DNA of 54,471 nt from a virus: IMG/VR virus record IMGVR_UViG_3300035688_000006, positions 1 through 54,471 of that record; one strand, written 5' to 3'. Below, one piece after another: positions 38,210 to 46,152 of the stretch. Position 1 is the stretch's first letter; every line of letters begins with the position of its first letter. The translations under genes were made by a program, and so were the position numbers. The notes under the pieces were generated by a model. It made no database searches. It was not told the DNA's origin and was given only the letters and a program-made list of their open reading frames with translations.

Positions 38210-38862
38210 GGCGCCATAATGACGATCTTCTTCCGTCTGAACAGGGCGATGATATCATCCGCCTCTTTGATCCCCGTCTTGTATTTCGGCTGCCCGGGCA
38301 CGGACCCGAGCGAATAGGAATAACTGCCGATACTCTCCGAGGCGAACGCATAGGATGTGTAGAGGGTAGGGTCGATCGACGCTTCTGCCAGGATCTTCGC
38401 GACCTTCTTAATCCAGGCCGGCACCGCCGCGGGACCGCACTTCCCTACGACCCTGATATTGTTATAGCCCCTGGGGAAAATCCCCGTCGCTGAAACCGTG
38501 CTAAGCAGGTAATCCAGCTCGGGATTTCCGACTCCGGCGCCGCTTGCCGAGAGGTCTATGAAAACGCTGTTCTCATCCCACGTCCACCAGGTCGCGTCCA
38601 TCTCGATACCGCCCACGTACACGTGCGATACCTCTCTGATGTTCGACGTTAAGGGGAGGAACAGCCGATTTTTTCCGTTGCCGTTCAGCTTGATGTCGAA
38701 AGCCTTGTCGTAATAATGGACGCCCAGTGCCCTTTCCAGGATGGCCTCGGCCGTTTCGATGACCGCCTGCTTCTCCGCGTCCGATGTCCCCGTCTGCCAA
38801 TTCGATATATCGGCCGAATTTACATAATGGCCTTGGTAGTTAGGCAATTCTTCCCTCCACAT
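38206..38862 (-). CDS. Head completion/adaptor protein
   Basis: The 218-residue product follows the capsid region and has a helical N-terminal segment (DAEKQAVIETAEAILERALG), an FLPLTSNIREVSHVYVGG strand run, and later helical parts, the pattern of gp15-like head completion proteins that bind the portal ring. The gene overlaps the Vsr-like endonuclease gene by 23 bp at its start, a sign that the endonuclease was inserted next to it. Confidence 0.6.
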   Translation of the reverse strand: MWREELPNYQGHYVNSADISNWQTGTSDAEKQAVIETAEAILERALGVHYYDKAFDIKLNGNGKNRLFLPLTSNIREVSHVYVGGIEMDATWWTWDENSVFIDLSASGAGVGNPELDYLLSTVSATGIFPRGYNNIRVVGKCGPAAVPAWIKKVAKILAEASIDPTLYTSYAFASESIGSYSYSLGSVPGQPKYKTGIKEADDIIALFRRKKIVIMAP

Positions 38863-39388
38863 GGAAACGCTTGAGTTTTTCTATGAGGACGGCGAGATCC
38901 CTTAATTCAAGATTCCAAACAATCAATGTTTCATAACCCTGCAACTTGAAAAATTCTGTTCTCTTCTCCGCTTCTTCCTCATCATGATATCTGTCCCCGA
39001 ATAACTCTATTATTTTCTTCGAGCCCTCAGTGCTGACGAAATCTGGATTTTTCCCATCGACCATAAAGGAGAAGTCTCCGGTGAACAGATACTTTCCTGG
39101 GAAAAGAATTTGCAATAGAGCATTGAGACCATTCTCTGATTTGTTCGGCCCTTTTTTTCTGCCCAAATGTTGTTTGGCCGCGTATTCGGCCGTTTTCCAT
39201 AGAGCCTTTATCCGGTCACTATGGTCTGGGTTTTTCTTGCCGAACCGGGCTTTACTCATCGCATCGCATTGTGCCGGAGTTCTTTTAATCCCTTTGTGAG
39301 TAAGGTTCTGATGACCCAGCTTGAACTCTGTTCTAGGGCTTGTATGCCGCCCCTTTAGTGACTTACTTCGCGTTTCACTATACGGCAT
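38840..39388 (-). CDS. Vsr/EDxHD-like homing endonuclease
   Basis: The N-terminal 60 residues contain NUMOD3-like DNA-binding repeats (KGIKRTPAQCDAMSKARFGK). The C-terminal half has the Vsr/DUF559-type nuclease pattern NPDFV, KKIIELFGDRYHDEEEAEKR and LIVWNLELRD, matching homing enzymes such as the I-Bth0305I type (Asp, His, Asp/Glu metal site). The gene is inserted between the decoration-like and head-completion genes, and a hairpin (39413-39451) marks its upstream flank. Confidence 0.75.
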   Translation of the reverse strand: MPYSETRSKSLKGRHTSPRTEFKLGHQNLTHKGIKRTPAQCDAMSKARFGKKNPDHSDRIKALWKTAEYAAKQHLGRKKGPNKSENGLNALLQILFPGKYLFTGDFSFMVDGKNPDFVSTEGSKKIIELFGDRYHDEEEAEKRTEFFKLQGYETLIVWNLELRDLAVLIEKLKRFHVEGRIA

Positions 39389-39412
39389 TTCTTAGGCCTC
39401 CGTTTATAAGAA

Positions 39413-39451
39413 GACGGCGAGAACCGCAGCTCAGCTTTAGTCCTCGCCGCC
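39413..39451 (-). repeat. Hairpin upstream of the Vsr-like gene
   Basis: GACGGCGAG and CTCGCCGCC (one G-U) form a 9-bp stem around a 21-base loop, between the decoration-like gene and the endonuclease gene. No T-run follows. It could be an insertion scar or weak terminator. Confidence 0.4.
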
Positions 39452-39510
39452 TCAATTCCACAAAATCGGGCCTCTAAGACCCGGGTCCCGACTTACTTAG
39501 CCGGTCCGCC

Positions 39511-40266
39511 TTACTCGACGTAGCGTTCAGCAACGCACTTGAAATAGTCGACGTAAAGGAATTTGCTGTCGGCCTCTCCGTTCCGGACACCGAAACAAAT
39601 CCGGAGTTCCTCGTCCTGGGGGAACCCCGTCGTGACGACGCCCGTCGCAAGGCAAACCCGGTAATCGTCGAATACGAACCAGCGCAGGTTGCCGGCTCCG
39701 TCCCAGTGGAAGCCGATCCTGTACCAGGTAAAGGCCTCCAAGTTGACATCCGTGTCCGTGTCCGTAACCACCGCGTTGTCCTCGCAGGCGAAGATGAGGG
39801 AAGCGTTTCCGTCGTCCTTCCTAAAATAGACGCCATGATTTCCGCCCGCGGCATAGTAGCCAAGCGCATCGAGCAGCCCGGCGTAGAACTCGGACTCGTC
39901 CGTGTCGCTCAGCAGGAACCGCATCTCGAAATACATGGGGAAGGCGTCGTACAGGCGCCAGGTTTCATGATTCTGATACCTTTCGGCATAGGCGTCATCG
40001 GTCTGCGCTTGCGGTGAAAACAGCATAACCCCGTTCACCATGTCCGTCACTTCGACCGACCCGCCGGCTGCGGTATTCGTCCAGTCGTCGACTTCCTCAT
40101 TATAGAAGTCGTCCTGGAGCCTGACGCAGCTCGAGATGTCGATGTAGCTTTTGAGCCAGTGCCACTTCTGGAAATTGATGTCGATGTTCAGCGGGAACAC
40201 GTCCATCAAATAGTTCTCGCACACGTCTCCGCCCAAATCACTGTGTGGGAAATGTTCATTGTCCAT
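39511..40266 (-). CDS. Lectin-fold capsid decoration-like protein
   Basis: The 251-residue protein is strand-rich with aromatic repeats: FYNEEVDDW, MYFEMRFLLSDTDESEFYAG, NHGVYFRKDDGNASLIFAC and WYRIGFHWDGAGNLRWFVFDDYRV. This is the concanavalin-type jelly-roll pattern of many phage structural and carbohydrate-binding proteins. It follows the capsid gene and a small SAP-like protein, so a capsid surface or decoration role is likely. Carbohydrate binding is inferred from fold pattern only. Confidence 0.6.
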   Translation of the reverse strand: MDNEHFPHSDLGGDVCENYLMDVFPLNIDINFQKWHWLKSYIDISSCVRLQDDFYNEEVDDWTNTAAGGSVEVTDMVNGVMLFSPQAQTDDAYAERYQNHETWRLYDAFPMYFEMRFLLSDTDESEFYAGLLDALGYYAAGGNHGVYFRKDDGNASLIFACEDNAVVTDTDTDVNLEAFTWYRIGFHWDGAGNLRWFVFDDYRVCLATGVVTTGFPQDEELRICFGVRNGEADSKFLYVDYFKCVAERYVE

Positions 40267-40564
40267 AATGTTTCTCCTCTAGGGCCTTGATTAGATCCGC
40301 CCTCCTCATCCTCGAGAAGCCGCGAATCTTATATCTTACCGCGATACTTTTGAGTTGGGTGATTTTGAACGAGGACCAGTCGACTCCCGGCTTCGGTACT
40401 TTGGATGGTCCTTTGCAGACGACCTTCAACATGGGAAAAGCCTTGAGTTCCTCGATCGCCTTCTCGTTCTCTATCTCCCTCGTCTCCGTCGCGCCGATAT
40501 AGACGTTGCCGATGCACGTCGGGAACGACCTCGTTTGACCGAAATTCGTAACCAACGCTATCAT
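40256..40564 (-). CDS. Small head protein with C-terminal Rho-N/SAP-like motif
   Basis: The N-terminal half is beta-rich. The C-terminal 40 residues (QLKSIAVRYKIRGFSRMRRA then DLIKALEE) match the Rho N-terminal/HeH-type helix-extension-helix, a small nucleic-acid-binding unit seen in phage head-associated proteins. It lies between the capsid and decoration-like genes and overlaps the latter's start. It may help hold DNA or join decoration proteins. Confidence 0.55.
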   Translation of the reverse strand: MIALVTNFGQTRSFPTCIGNVYIGATETREIENEKAIEELKAFPMLKVVCKGPSKVPKPGVDWSSFKITQLKSIAVRYKIRGFSRMRRADLIKALEEKHYGQ

Positions 40565-40586
40565 CGGCCCGTCTCCAAGCCCGTCT

Positions 40587-41705
40587 TTAGCACTCGTGCT
40601 CCAAGCACCGGATCAGAACAACCGCGTCCACGTTCTCCAGGGCGAAGTCGATCTTGAGCGAATAAAAGACGTACGTGCACTGGTCGGCCGGCTCACGCTT
40701 GGACTCGATCTTGATGTCCCGCTGGATGGCGATGATCAGATTGTTCTTCGGCGTGAACAGGCAATCCGTGTAGACGCCCGCTCCGATGACCCCGTCCTGC
40801 CCCGCACCCGGATCTCCCAGGTTTGTCGGCATGAGAGGAACGTCGATGATCCCCACCCGGCCGTACTGCGGCTGCATCGTCCCCTGCAGGACTGCGTCTC
40901 CGATGATCGTGCTTCTCTGGCTCAACGCGGCCAGGTAGTCCTGCGTCACAAGGTCCGAGTTTAGGAACGACATGTTGGCCAGCCCGCCGTTAGCCTTGTA
41001 CTTGGACGGCATCGCTTTGATCGCTTTGTGGTATTTGAACTCCCAGCCATAAGGAGGGGCGGGATTTTGTTCGGCGATCAGTCCTGGGTATTTGAACTCG
41101 TTGCCCGTTTCTCCGCCCTCGCAGGCGTCCAGGAGATGCGCGGATCCCGAGACCTTGTTGAAATACTGCTGGCCCGCAGCGCTGTGGCTGATGATGTAGC
41201 GCCATCCGTCCCAAAGGCTTCTGATGTCGTCGGCGGCAAAGCCGTTAAGGCCGTGCCTGTCGCTCATGTACCCAGCCTCTTCGATCTCGATGGCGATCTT
41301 CTTCGTGATGATCCCCATGAGCTGGTTCTGGTACTGGTCAGGCGTGATTGCGGGCGGCAGATCCTCGAGGTCGTTGTCGAAGATGGCGACGCAGCCGCGC
41401 GCCTCTTTCGTCGAGAGTTGAATCTTGTTGTCGATCCACTGTTTTTTGTACTTGCTCTCGTCGAACTGCCCGGCCGGGTACAGGAACTTCCCGGACCCGA
41501 ACCCGATAGCCCTCAGATTCTTCTGCGGCACGTTCATCCGCTCGATCCGGGCGTAGCCCTTCATGGCCGATTCGTCGACCATGTAGTCAATGAATCGGTC
41601 GGCCTCTTCCTCGGTCAGGGTGATCTGCGGAAGGGAGATGAGATTGTAACCCTTCTCAATCCTGTCCATCCGCAGCTTTTGCAAAAGTGATTTTGTCGTG
41701 TTCAC
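40587..41705 (-). CDS. Major capsid protein (HK97-like fold)
   Basis: The best start is GTG 41705, behind a GGAGG at the end of the scaffold gene; an upstream TTG in frame is rejected. The 372-residue product follows the scaffold-like gene and has an N-terminal helical arm, ARGCVAIFDNDLEDLPPAITPDQYQNQL, an E-loop-like region and strands ending in LIRCLEHE, as in large HK97-fold capsid proteins of siphoviruses. It should form the T-number shell and be processed after scaffold-guided assembly. Confidence 0.75.
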   Translation of the reverse strand: MNTTKSLLQKLRMDRIEKGYNLISLPQITLTEEEADRFIDYMVDESAMKGYARIERMNVPQKNLRAIGFGSGKFLYPAGQFDESKYKKQWIDNKIQLSTKEARGCVAIFDNDLEDLPPAITPDQYQNQLMGIITKKIAIEIEEAGYMSDRHGLNGFAADDIRSLWDGWRYIISHSAAGQQYFNKVSGSAHLLDACEGGETGNEFKYPGLIAEQNPAPPYGWEFKYHKAIKAMPSKYKANGGLANMSFLNSDLVTQDYLAALSQRSTIIGDAVLQGTMQPQYGRVGIIDVPLMPTNLGDPGAGQDGVIGAGVYTDCLFTPKNNLIIAIQRDIKIESKREPADQCTYVFYSLKIDFALENVDAVVLIRCLEHEC

Positions 41706-41706
41706 G

Positions 41707-42516
41707 TTAGTCCTCCTTAACAACCTTCCCGACTATGCTCGGCCACAGGAGACGGCCGCCGGCCTTTTTGACTTCCTTCTCGTACTTGGGATCGGCGAAC
41801 TTCGCGATCGGTTCGTCTCCCTCATCCCCTTCATCTCCCTCATCGGCATCGAGGCTCTTCTTGACCGCCTTCTTCGCCGGTACGGCCTTCGCGATCGCGG
41901 CCTTGATAAGCTCCTCAACGTCGGACTTTTTGAGGGCGGGTTCCTTCGCCTTCGCTTCGAGTTCCTCGAGCCGTTTCATCTTCTGGATGAAGACTTCGGC
42001 CGTAAGGCCCTCGGCGTACTTCTTGACTTCGTCTGCGGCCGCTGGGTCTTTCAGCAGCTCGTCCAGGATTGCCGTGGCTTTCTTTAGAGCCCCGGCCTCA
42101 GTGATGAGCTTTGCGACGATGTCTCGCAATCCCGTCAACTGCTCCTTCGTGAGTTTGCTGAGCCTGGCACCGGTCTTCTCGAGATTCATCTCTCCCTCGT
42201 CATCCGACTCGACGAGCGGATAATCGGTGGTGGAGAATTTGACCAGAGCCTTGACCGCGTCCTCGAACTCATCCGGCCAGGCGTCCCTGTTGCGCTTCAA
42301 AACCTCGAGCGCGCTGACGATTTCGACAGCCGTGTCTTCCGGCAGCTCGCCTACCTTTTTGATTTGCTCTTTGGACAGGTCGCCTCCCAGGAACTTCTTT
42401 ATGGTGTCCAAGAATTTCATGCTTGTTCTCCTTTTTTTGAGGTAAAACCTCTTTTTATTTGCGGCAGCATCGACCAAGCTCACCTCGAGCACTTCCAAAT
42501 CTTTTAATCGCGGCAT
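41707..42516 (-). CDS. Scaffold-like protein carrying the C-terminal motif of an XkdF-type protease
   Basis: ATG 42516 follows a strong GGAGG site. The 269-residue product starts with LKDLEVLEVSLVDAAANKKRF, the motif that normally ends XkdF-type prohead proteases, and continues as a helical, charged scaffold with coiled-coil segments and an acidic DEGDEGDEGDE region. The protease domain itself ends at 43913, so the two halves of a usual single gene are separated here by about 1.4 kb. It probably acts as internal scaffold and may be cut by the protease during maturation. Confidence 0.65.
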   Translation of the reverse strand: MPRLKDLEVLEVSLVDAAANKKRFYLKKRRTSMKFLDTIKKFLGGDLSKEQIKKVGELPEDTAVEIVSALEVLKRNRDAWPDEFEDAVKALVKFSTTDYPLVESDDEGEMNLEKTGARLSKLTKEQLTGLRDIVAKLITEAGALKKATAILDELLKDPAAADEVKKYAEGLTAEVFIQKMKRLEELEAKAKEPALKKSDVEELIKAAIAKAVPAKKAVKKSLDADEGDEGDEGDEPIAKFADPKYEKEVKKAGGRLLWPSIVGKVVKED

Positions 42517-42598
42517 ACCACAAACCTCCACGAAAAAATTGACCTTTGGATTGGCCCCCTTGCGCGATTGCCGCTCGGCAGGTTCTCTTGGCACCTAG

Positions 42599-42652
42599 TG
42601 GAGCATGGAACCTATGGCGCCGAATCCGCTGACTGGATCGGCCCTGGCTCCA
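42599..42652 (-). promoter_or_regulatory. Structured leader element of the scaffold-capsid operon
   Basis: A closing stem TGGAGC/GCTCCA (42647-42652 with 42599-42604) encloses a second hairpin GCCGATCC-AGTCAGC-GGATTCGGC with one bulged base. It lies 80-130 bases upstream of the scaffold start, just after the local promoter, and may control translation or stability. It is too short and irregular for a tRNA. Confidence 0.4.
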
Positions 42653-42684
42653 TCTTACATCAGTCCAGGTACTATTCTCTTAAT

Positions 42685-42713
42685 CCTATACGCCACTTTT
42701 TTTTGCTTGTCAA
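42685..42713 (-). promoter_or_regulatory. Promoter for the scaffold and capsid genes
   Basis: TTGACA (42713-42708), 17-bp spacer with an A8 run, TATAGG (42690-42685). The 315 bp between the HNH gene and the scaffold start contain this promoter, the structured leader and no credible gene; start expected near 42678. It would give capsid genes a supply independent of the upstream late transcript. Confidence 0.6.
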
Positions 42714-42831
42714 GTCCCAATGCCTAAAATTTTCGCTTGATATGCATTTGAGGCCACTTTTAAAAGGAAGATGATGAATATTGAGCGGCCAGATATATGC
42801 CCCTATTTAGGCCTAAGATCAACGCTGGCGT

Positions 42832-43455
42832 TTAGATCGAATTGCCGTGTATCTTGGCTATCTTCTTACAATAGATTATAAATTCTTGATCTGTCCTGGA
42901 TCCCTTCGTCCAATTGCATGAATGGCAGATAATCCTAATGTTTTCAATATCGATTGTTTTCCCGTTATGAATACGGTCAAGTGATGGAGTATTGTTATAT
43001 GTTCCCTTCCCTTTATACTCCCAATGCAGACCGTCTCCGCAATAGAAACAATGATCGGTTTTCCCTGCAAGTTCTATTAATTGGGCAGTCGTTAAGGTTC
43101 CTTTAATTCCCCGATATTTATGATGATAAAGAGTATCTCTAGCCCACATTTTTATATTAAACTTTATATCTTGTTTTCTTTCTTCAGTGATTTTTTTGCA
43201 ACGTTCTCTCCCATATTCGGGATGTAATCGTCGCCATTCTTTGTTAAGGTATTTAATCTTTTCTTTATTTTCTAGACAATATTTTTTCCTATATTCCTTC
43301 ATTTCTTCGGAATGTGCACGATGCCATGCATTTGCACGATCCGGATGAGCCTTATTAAAAGCGGATTGTCTTGCTAATATACGTTCTTTGTTTTTTAAAT
43401 AATATTTATGTTGATAGGCTTTCCCATCCATAGAAATATTATATAGCAAATCCAT
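42832..43455 (-). CDS. HNH endonuclease with lysine-rich repeats
   Basis: The 207-residue protein has Lys/Tyr/Glu-rich repeats (AYQHKYYLKNKERI, RKKYCLENKEKI) in its first half and a zinc HNH core in the second: CFYCGD near 138-143, LDRIHNGKTIDIENIRIICHSCNWTKG near 158-184. Start could be either ATG 43455 or 43431; neither has a clear ribosome site. It is AT-rich and lies within the segment that separates the protease from its usual C-terminal motif, consistent with a mobile insert. Confidence 0.75.
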   Translation of the reverse strand: MDLLYNISMDGKAYQHKYYLKNKERILARQSAFNKAHPDRANAWHRAHSEEMKEYRKKYCLENKEKIKYLNKEWRRLHPEYGRERCKKITEERKQDIKFNIKMWARDTLYHHKYRGIKGTLTTAQLIELAGKTDHCFYCGDGLHWEYKGKGTYNNTPSLDRIHNGKTIDIENIRIICHSCNWTKGSRTDQEFIIYCKKIAKIHGNSI

Positions 43456-43496
43456 GGAACATAAAAGCGTTTTGCCGGGATAGATTTAGGAGGAGA

Positions 43497-43877
43497 TTAG
43501 CCTTGATTATTCTTGGAACTGATTATGGGTCTTTCGGTATTTTCAATCTCCGTCCACTCGATTTCACCGCCCTTACAATGAAGGCCCTCTGCAACAGCAT
43601 GATAGAGATGACCATCGCCGACAAGTGCCTCGCCTGCCTCTTGGAGTTGTTCGACATATTCTTCCACAATGACTAAAAATTGTTTATCCGTCACCTGGCC
43701 ATGTGCCCATTCCGCGAATTTCTGTTCGAACCAAATGAGCCCACCTGGGATTGCCGGTTGACCAAGTACCTTCCTAATAAGGACATTTTCGATCTGCCGT
43801 AGAGCATTCCGCAACCACCACGGTATTCGGTATCTCCGGATCCCTTTCTTCTTTGCTAGTTGTTCATTCGTCTTCAT
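43497..43877 (-). CDS. Hypothetical protein between protease and HNH gene, 126 aa
   Basis: ATG 43877 follows GGAG; a longer frame adds four residues. The N-terminal half is basic with an RRYRIPWWLRNALRQIE helix, the rest is acidic and helical (QEAGEALVGDGHLYHAVAE). It could be cargo of the same insertion as the HNH gene or an ordinary late gene. No family is recognised. Confidence 0.5.
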   Translation of the reverse strand: MKTNEQLAKKKGIRRYRIPWWLRNALRQIENVLIRKVLGQPAIPGGLIWFEQKFAEWAHGQVTDKQFLVIVEEYVEQLQEAGEALVGDGHLYHAVAEGLHCKGGEIEWTEIENTERPIISSKNNQG

Positions 43878-43912
43878 ATTTATCTCCAAACAAAATAAAA
43901 AAAGTATCTTTG

Positions 43913-45106
43913 TTATGCTCTCCTAGCGAAGCCTCCCATACTCAGTCCGGTAATCGCGCCAGCTTCAATTTCCGCCCAAACTCCCGCGTCCGTGATCTTT
44001 ATCATCATCCACCAAGCGCCGGCTTTGATCATACCGTCGCCCTTCTTTGTGTCATGCTCCGGCTGGAAACATTCGAGGATGGGAAACATATGGGCCGTGC
44101 CCTTGTGCATGATCTTGATACGGCTCGGCTGTTCGGCATACTTCATCATGAACCCGTACATCGTCTTCTGGATCTCGGCCGCGTCCGTCCAATCACCCTG
44201 GGTATCGACTGCGTTCGGCTCATAGACGATCCCGCCCACGATCTGCTGCGCTGCGTCCTTCTTCAGGATCTTGAAGATAGCCTCAGACTCGCCATCATCG
44301 ATCGCCTTCTTTTCTTCCTTGGCTGGCTCGAATGATATAAATTTGATTTTATTGTCCTTCAGCCATTTTCTCGCCTCGGCCTCGGTCCAGTCCTTGATAG
44401 GAAAGCGCAGCGCCTGCGGGATGGCAGCCTTCGGCGGGCCGTTTTTCGGATGACCCCAGATGATATCAATAGAGGCGGGAACGACAATCGCCCCTCCATA
44501 TATTTTTCCGCCCTTGGTTCTGCCGAACCTGTCGAATTTTCCGGGGTCGCTCAATCTCGCCGCGTGCTCGTTGGGATAGGGCTTTTCTATAACTTCCAAA
44601 TCGGCCTTGTCCAGGGCAAGCCCCCAGGTCCCGGCGTCGTATCTTGCCGGGGACTTTTTCCAGCCCTTGCAGATTCCGCCCACCGGCTCATCGTTGCCGC
44701 ACTTTAGGCACCGCGGGCTTCCCCAAGAAGTTGTCCACTTCGCCGGCTGGAATTTGTGTGACTTTTGCGCGTCGGCCTTCATGGAATTTTCAAATATTAG
44801 AGCCGTTTCATCGTCGTATGATTTTTGGTCCTCGGGACTGAGGCTTGTTTTGAAACCCGGCATTGGACCCGCCTTGTTGATGAACCTTTCGATACTGGAT
44901 TCAACACCGATAGGCATGAACCTCTTTTCCATCTCGGTCCGGAGCATCATGTATTTGGCCATAAACTCCGGCCACTCCGCAATTTCCGAGAACTTTTTGT
45001 TGCCGTGATATTGATTGAATAGTTGGATGAACTTGAACCGACACTCTTTCAATTCTTCTGGAGTCGCCTTCGTCAAAAGCTCTTCATTAATTTTTTCGAT
45101 TCTCAT
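43913..45106 (-). CDS. XkdF-type prohead protease-like protein with N-terminal extension
   Basis: This 397-residue protein has three parts. Residues ~1-125 are helical, with a CLKCGN/C metal-like site just after. About 170-265 contain YPNEHAARLSDP and RFPIKDWTEAEARKWL, a pattern common before such proteases. About 285-397 form the protease-like part with QQIVGGIVYEPNAVDTQGDW, MHKGTAHMFPILECFQPE and GAITGLSMGGFARR. XkdF-like serine proteases (S78-related) process scaffold and capsid proteins. It ends exactly where related proteins continue into the LxDLExxEVSLVD motif, now in 41707-42516. Confidence 0.7.
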   Translation of the reverse strand: MRIEKINEELLTKATPEELKECRFKFIQLFNQYHGNKKFSEIAEWPEFMAKYMMLRTEMEKRFMPIGVESSIERFINKAGPMPGFKTSLSPEDQKSYDDETALIFENSMKADAQKSHKFQPAKWTTSWGSPRCLKCGNDEPVGGICKGWKKSPARYDAGTWGLALDKADLEVIEKPYPNEHAARLSDPGKFDRFGRTKGGKIYGGAIVVPASIDIIWGHPKNGPPKAAIPQALRFPIKDWTEAEARKWLKDNKIKFISFEPAKEEKKAIDDGESEAIFKILKKDAAQQIVGGIVYEPNAVDTQGDWTDAAEIQKTMYGFMMKYAEQPSRIKIMHKGTAHMFPILECFQPEHDTKKGDGMIKAGAWWMMIKITDAGVWAEIEAGAITGLSMGGFARRA

Positions 45107-45444
45107 GTGACCCTCCCATTCCTGGCCTCGATGGCCTCGTATATCCGATTATGATCCTCTCTGTTTTCTTTTCTCAATCCGGCGATTTCTTCGGCGGCGT
45201 GCTCTACCTCAGCCTCGACCCTTGCTATCTTCTCGCCATGAATTACCACCTTGTCCGACAGGACATTCACCCGATCGGTTTGTATCCCGATCTCCTCCGT
45301 GTGTTTATCCACCCTCTCCTTCGTCCCGTTGTCGCTGGAGTTTCCCCCCTTGTTTTTTCTCATGTAATAAAGGACCGTCAATAAGGCCCCTATGTTTCCC
45401 AGCCCGACGAAGATGTTCCCCATCGTCATTAGTTCAGTTGCCAT
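45103..45444 (-). CDS. Membrane-anchored coiled-coil protein
   Basis: The 113-residue product has an N-terminal hydrophobic segment (about 9-27), a short Gly/Asn linker, then a long coiled coil (about 42-108). The design resembles XhlA-type and tail-associated membrane proteins. It overlaps the protease start. Its place in the head module is unusual for a lysis protein, so a membrane-linked assembly role is also possible. Confidence 0.5.
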   Translation of the reverse strand: MATELMTMGNIFVGLGNIGALLTVLYYMRKNKGGNSSDNGTKERVDKHTEEIGIQTDRVNVLSDKVVIHGEKIARVEAEVEHAAEEIAGLRKENREDHNRIYEAIEARNGRVT

Positions 45445-45446
45445 GG

Positions 45447-45761
45447 TTATCCCCCTTCAAATGAAAATCCGCACCCTTGGAAAATGACTTCTTCGGGTGT
45501 AGTCGGATAGATTTTGCAAATCTTTTCCTTTTTATCATGAATGAGGCAGACCGCCTTTTTTGTTTCGATGTCGTAAACCAGCGCCTCGCACGGAAAACCG
45601 TCGCCCTTCTCTTCGGGTATGACGCGGACCTTTTCGAGTTTCAAGGTCGTCCAATCATACTCGTCCGGGAGTAGTTTCTTAGCGCTATAGCAAAAACGCC
45701 AGGCCTCTAGGCAGCATTGACCACAGCGCTTACAATGGCCGATCCTCTTTGGGGTGCTCAT
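45447..45761 (-). CDS. YkgJ-type cysteine cluster protein
   Basis: ATG 45761 overlaps the preceding stop (ATGA); a TTG-initiated longer form is less likely. The 104-residue product has the YkgJ-like Fe/Zn-cluster pattern: CKRCGQCC (10-17), then C24, then CEALVYD, CLIHDKK, CKIYP and a last C. The family binds metal, possibly an iron-sulfur cluster, in an unknown reaction. It is an odd but recurrent guest in phage genomes. Confidence 0.7.
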   Translation of the reverse strand: MSTPKRIGHCKRCGQCCLEAWRFCYSAKKLLPDEYDWTTLKLEKVRVIPEEKGDGFPCEALVYDIETKKAVCLIHDKKEKICKIYPTTPEEVIFQGCGFSFEGG

Positions 45762-45985
45762 TCCGTCTTCGTCCCATACGCCCACCGGATAATAGGAAAT
45801 CTTAACCAAATTTCCTTATAAATATGAGGCCATCTCATCCAAATCAATAAGCAGAAATATCGTTCTTCCTCGTCTTCCATTTGCATCCAGAAGATGTTGA
45901 AGATAAATTGCCACAAAAGGACAATCCCAAAAATGTCTCCCGTTCGCGTTCTGCTTATTCCTATTACTTTCGGTTTTGTTATCAT
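45758..45985 (-). CDS. Hypothetical protein, 75 aa
   Basis: The product is Trp/Ile/Phe-rich, with FGIVLLWQFIFNIFW near the start and a WPHIYKEIWLRFPIIRWAYG end. It overlaps both neighbours by ATGA contacts, which supports it as real. The hydrophobic part may be buried or membrane-associated. It resembles small phage proteins with the DEEERYF element. Confidence 0.5.
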   Translation of the reverse strand: MITKPKVIGISRTRTGDIFGIVLLWQFIFNIFWMQMEDEEERYFCLLIWMRWPHIYKEIWLRFPIIRWAYGTKTE

Positions 45986-46152
45986 CTTCCCGGCCTCCTC
46001 GTATGGCCTTCCCTATAATGACACACCTTGTCCGGACACTTCCAGATCGTCAGCCATCCGTTCTTCTTCCAGGAACAACAGGCCCAGGTTACTTTCATCA
46101 TCTTCCCGCACCTCGGACACGACTTCGGCTTATTGTCCGTGATCTCATTCAC
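45982..46152 (-). CDS. Small zinc-ribbon protein, 56 aa
   Basis: GTG 46152 lies inside the end of the minor head gene (8-bp overlap). The product has CPRCG (about 12-16), CC (25-26), C39 and CH (44-45), a compact zinc ribbon, with a Trp-rich middle and basic tail. It is one of several tiny metal-binding proteins in this genome. Confidence 0.5.
   Translation of the reverse strand: MNEITDNKPKSCPRCGKMMKVTWACCSWKKNGWLTIWKCPDKVCHYREGHTRRPGR

Noticed and set aside
39389-39510. Group I intron flanking the Vsr-like gene
   Set aside because: The neighbouring genes are separate complete frames with their own ribosome sites; only one simple hairpin is visible.
42599-42652. tRNA-like element (TGGAGC/GCTCCA closing stem with a GGTTCC stretch)
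   Set aside because: Only 54 bases, no proper T-arm stem and no anticodon arm of the right size.
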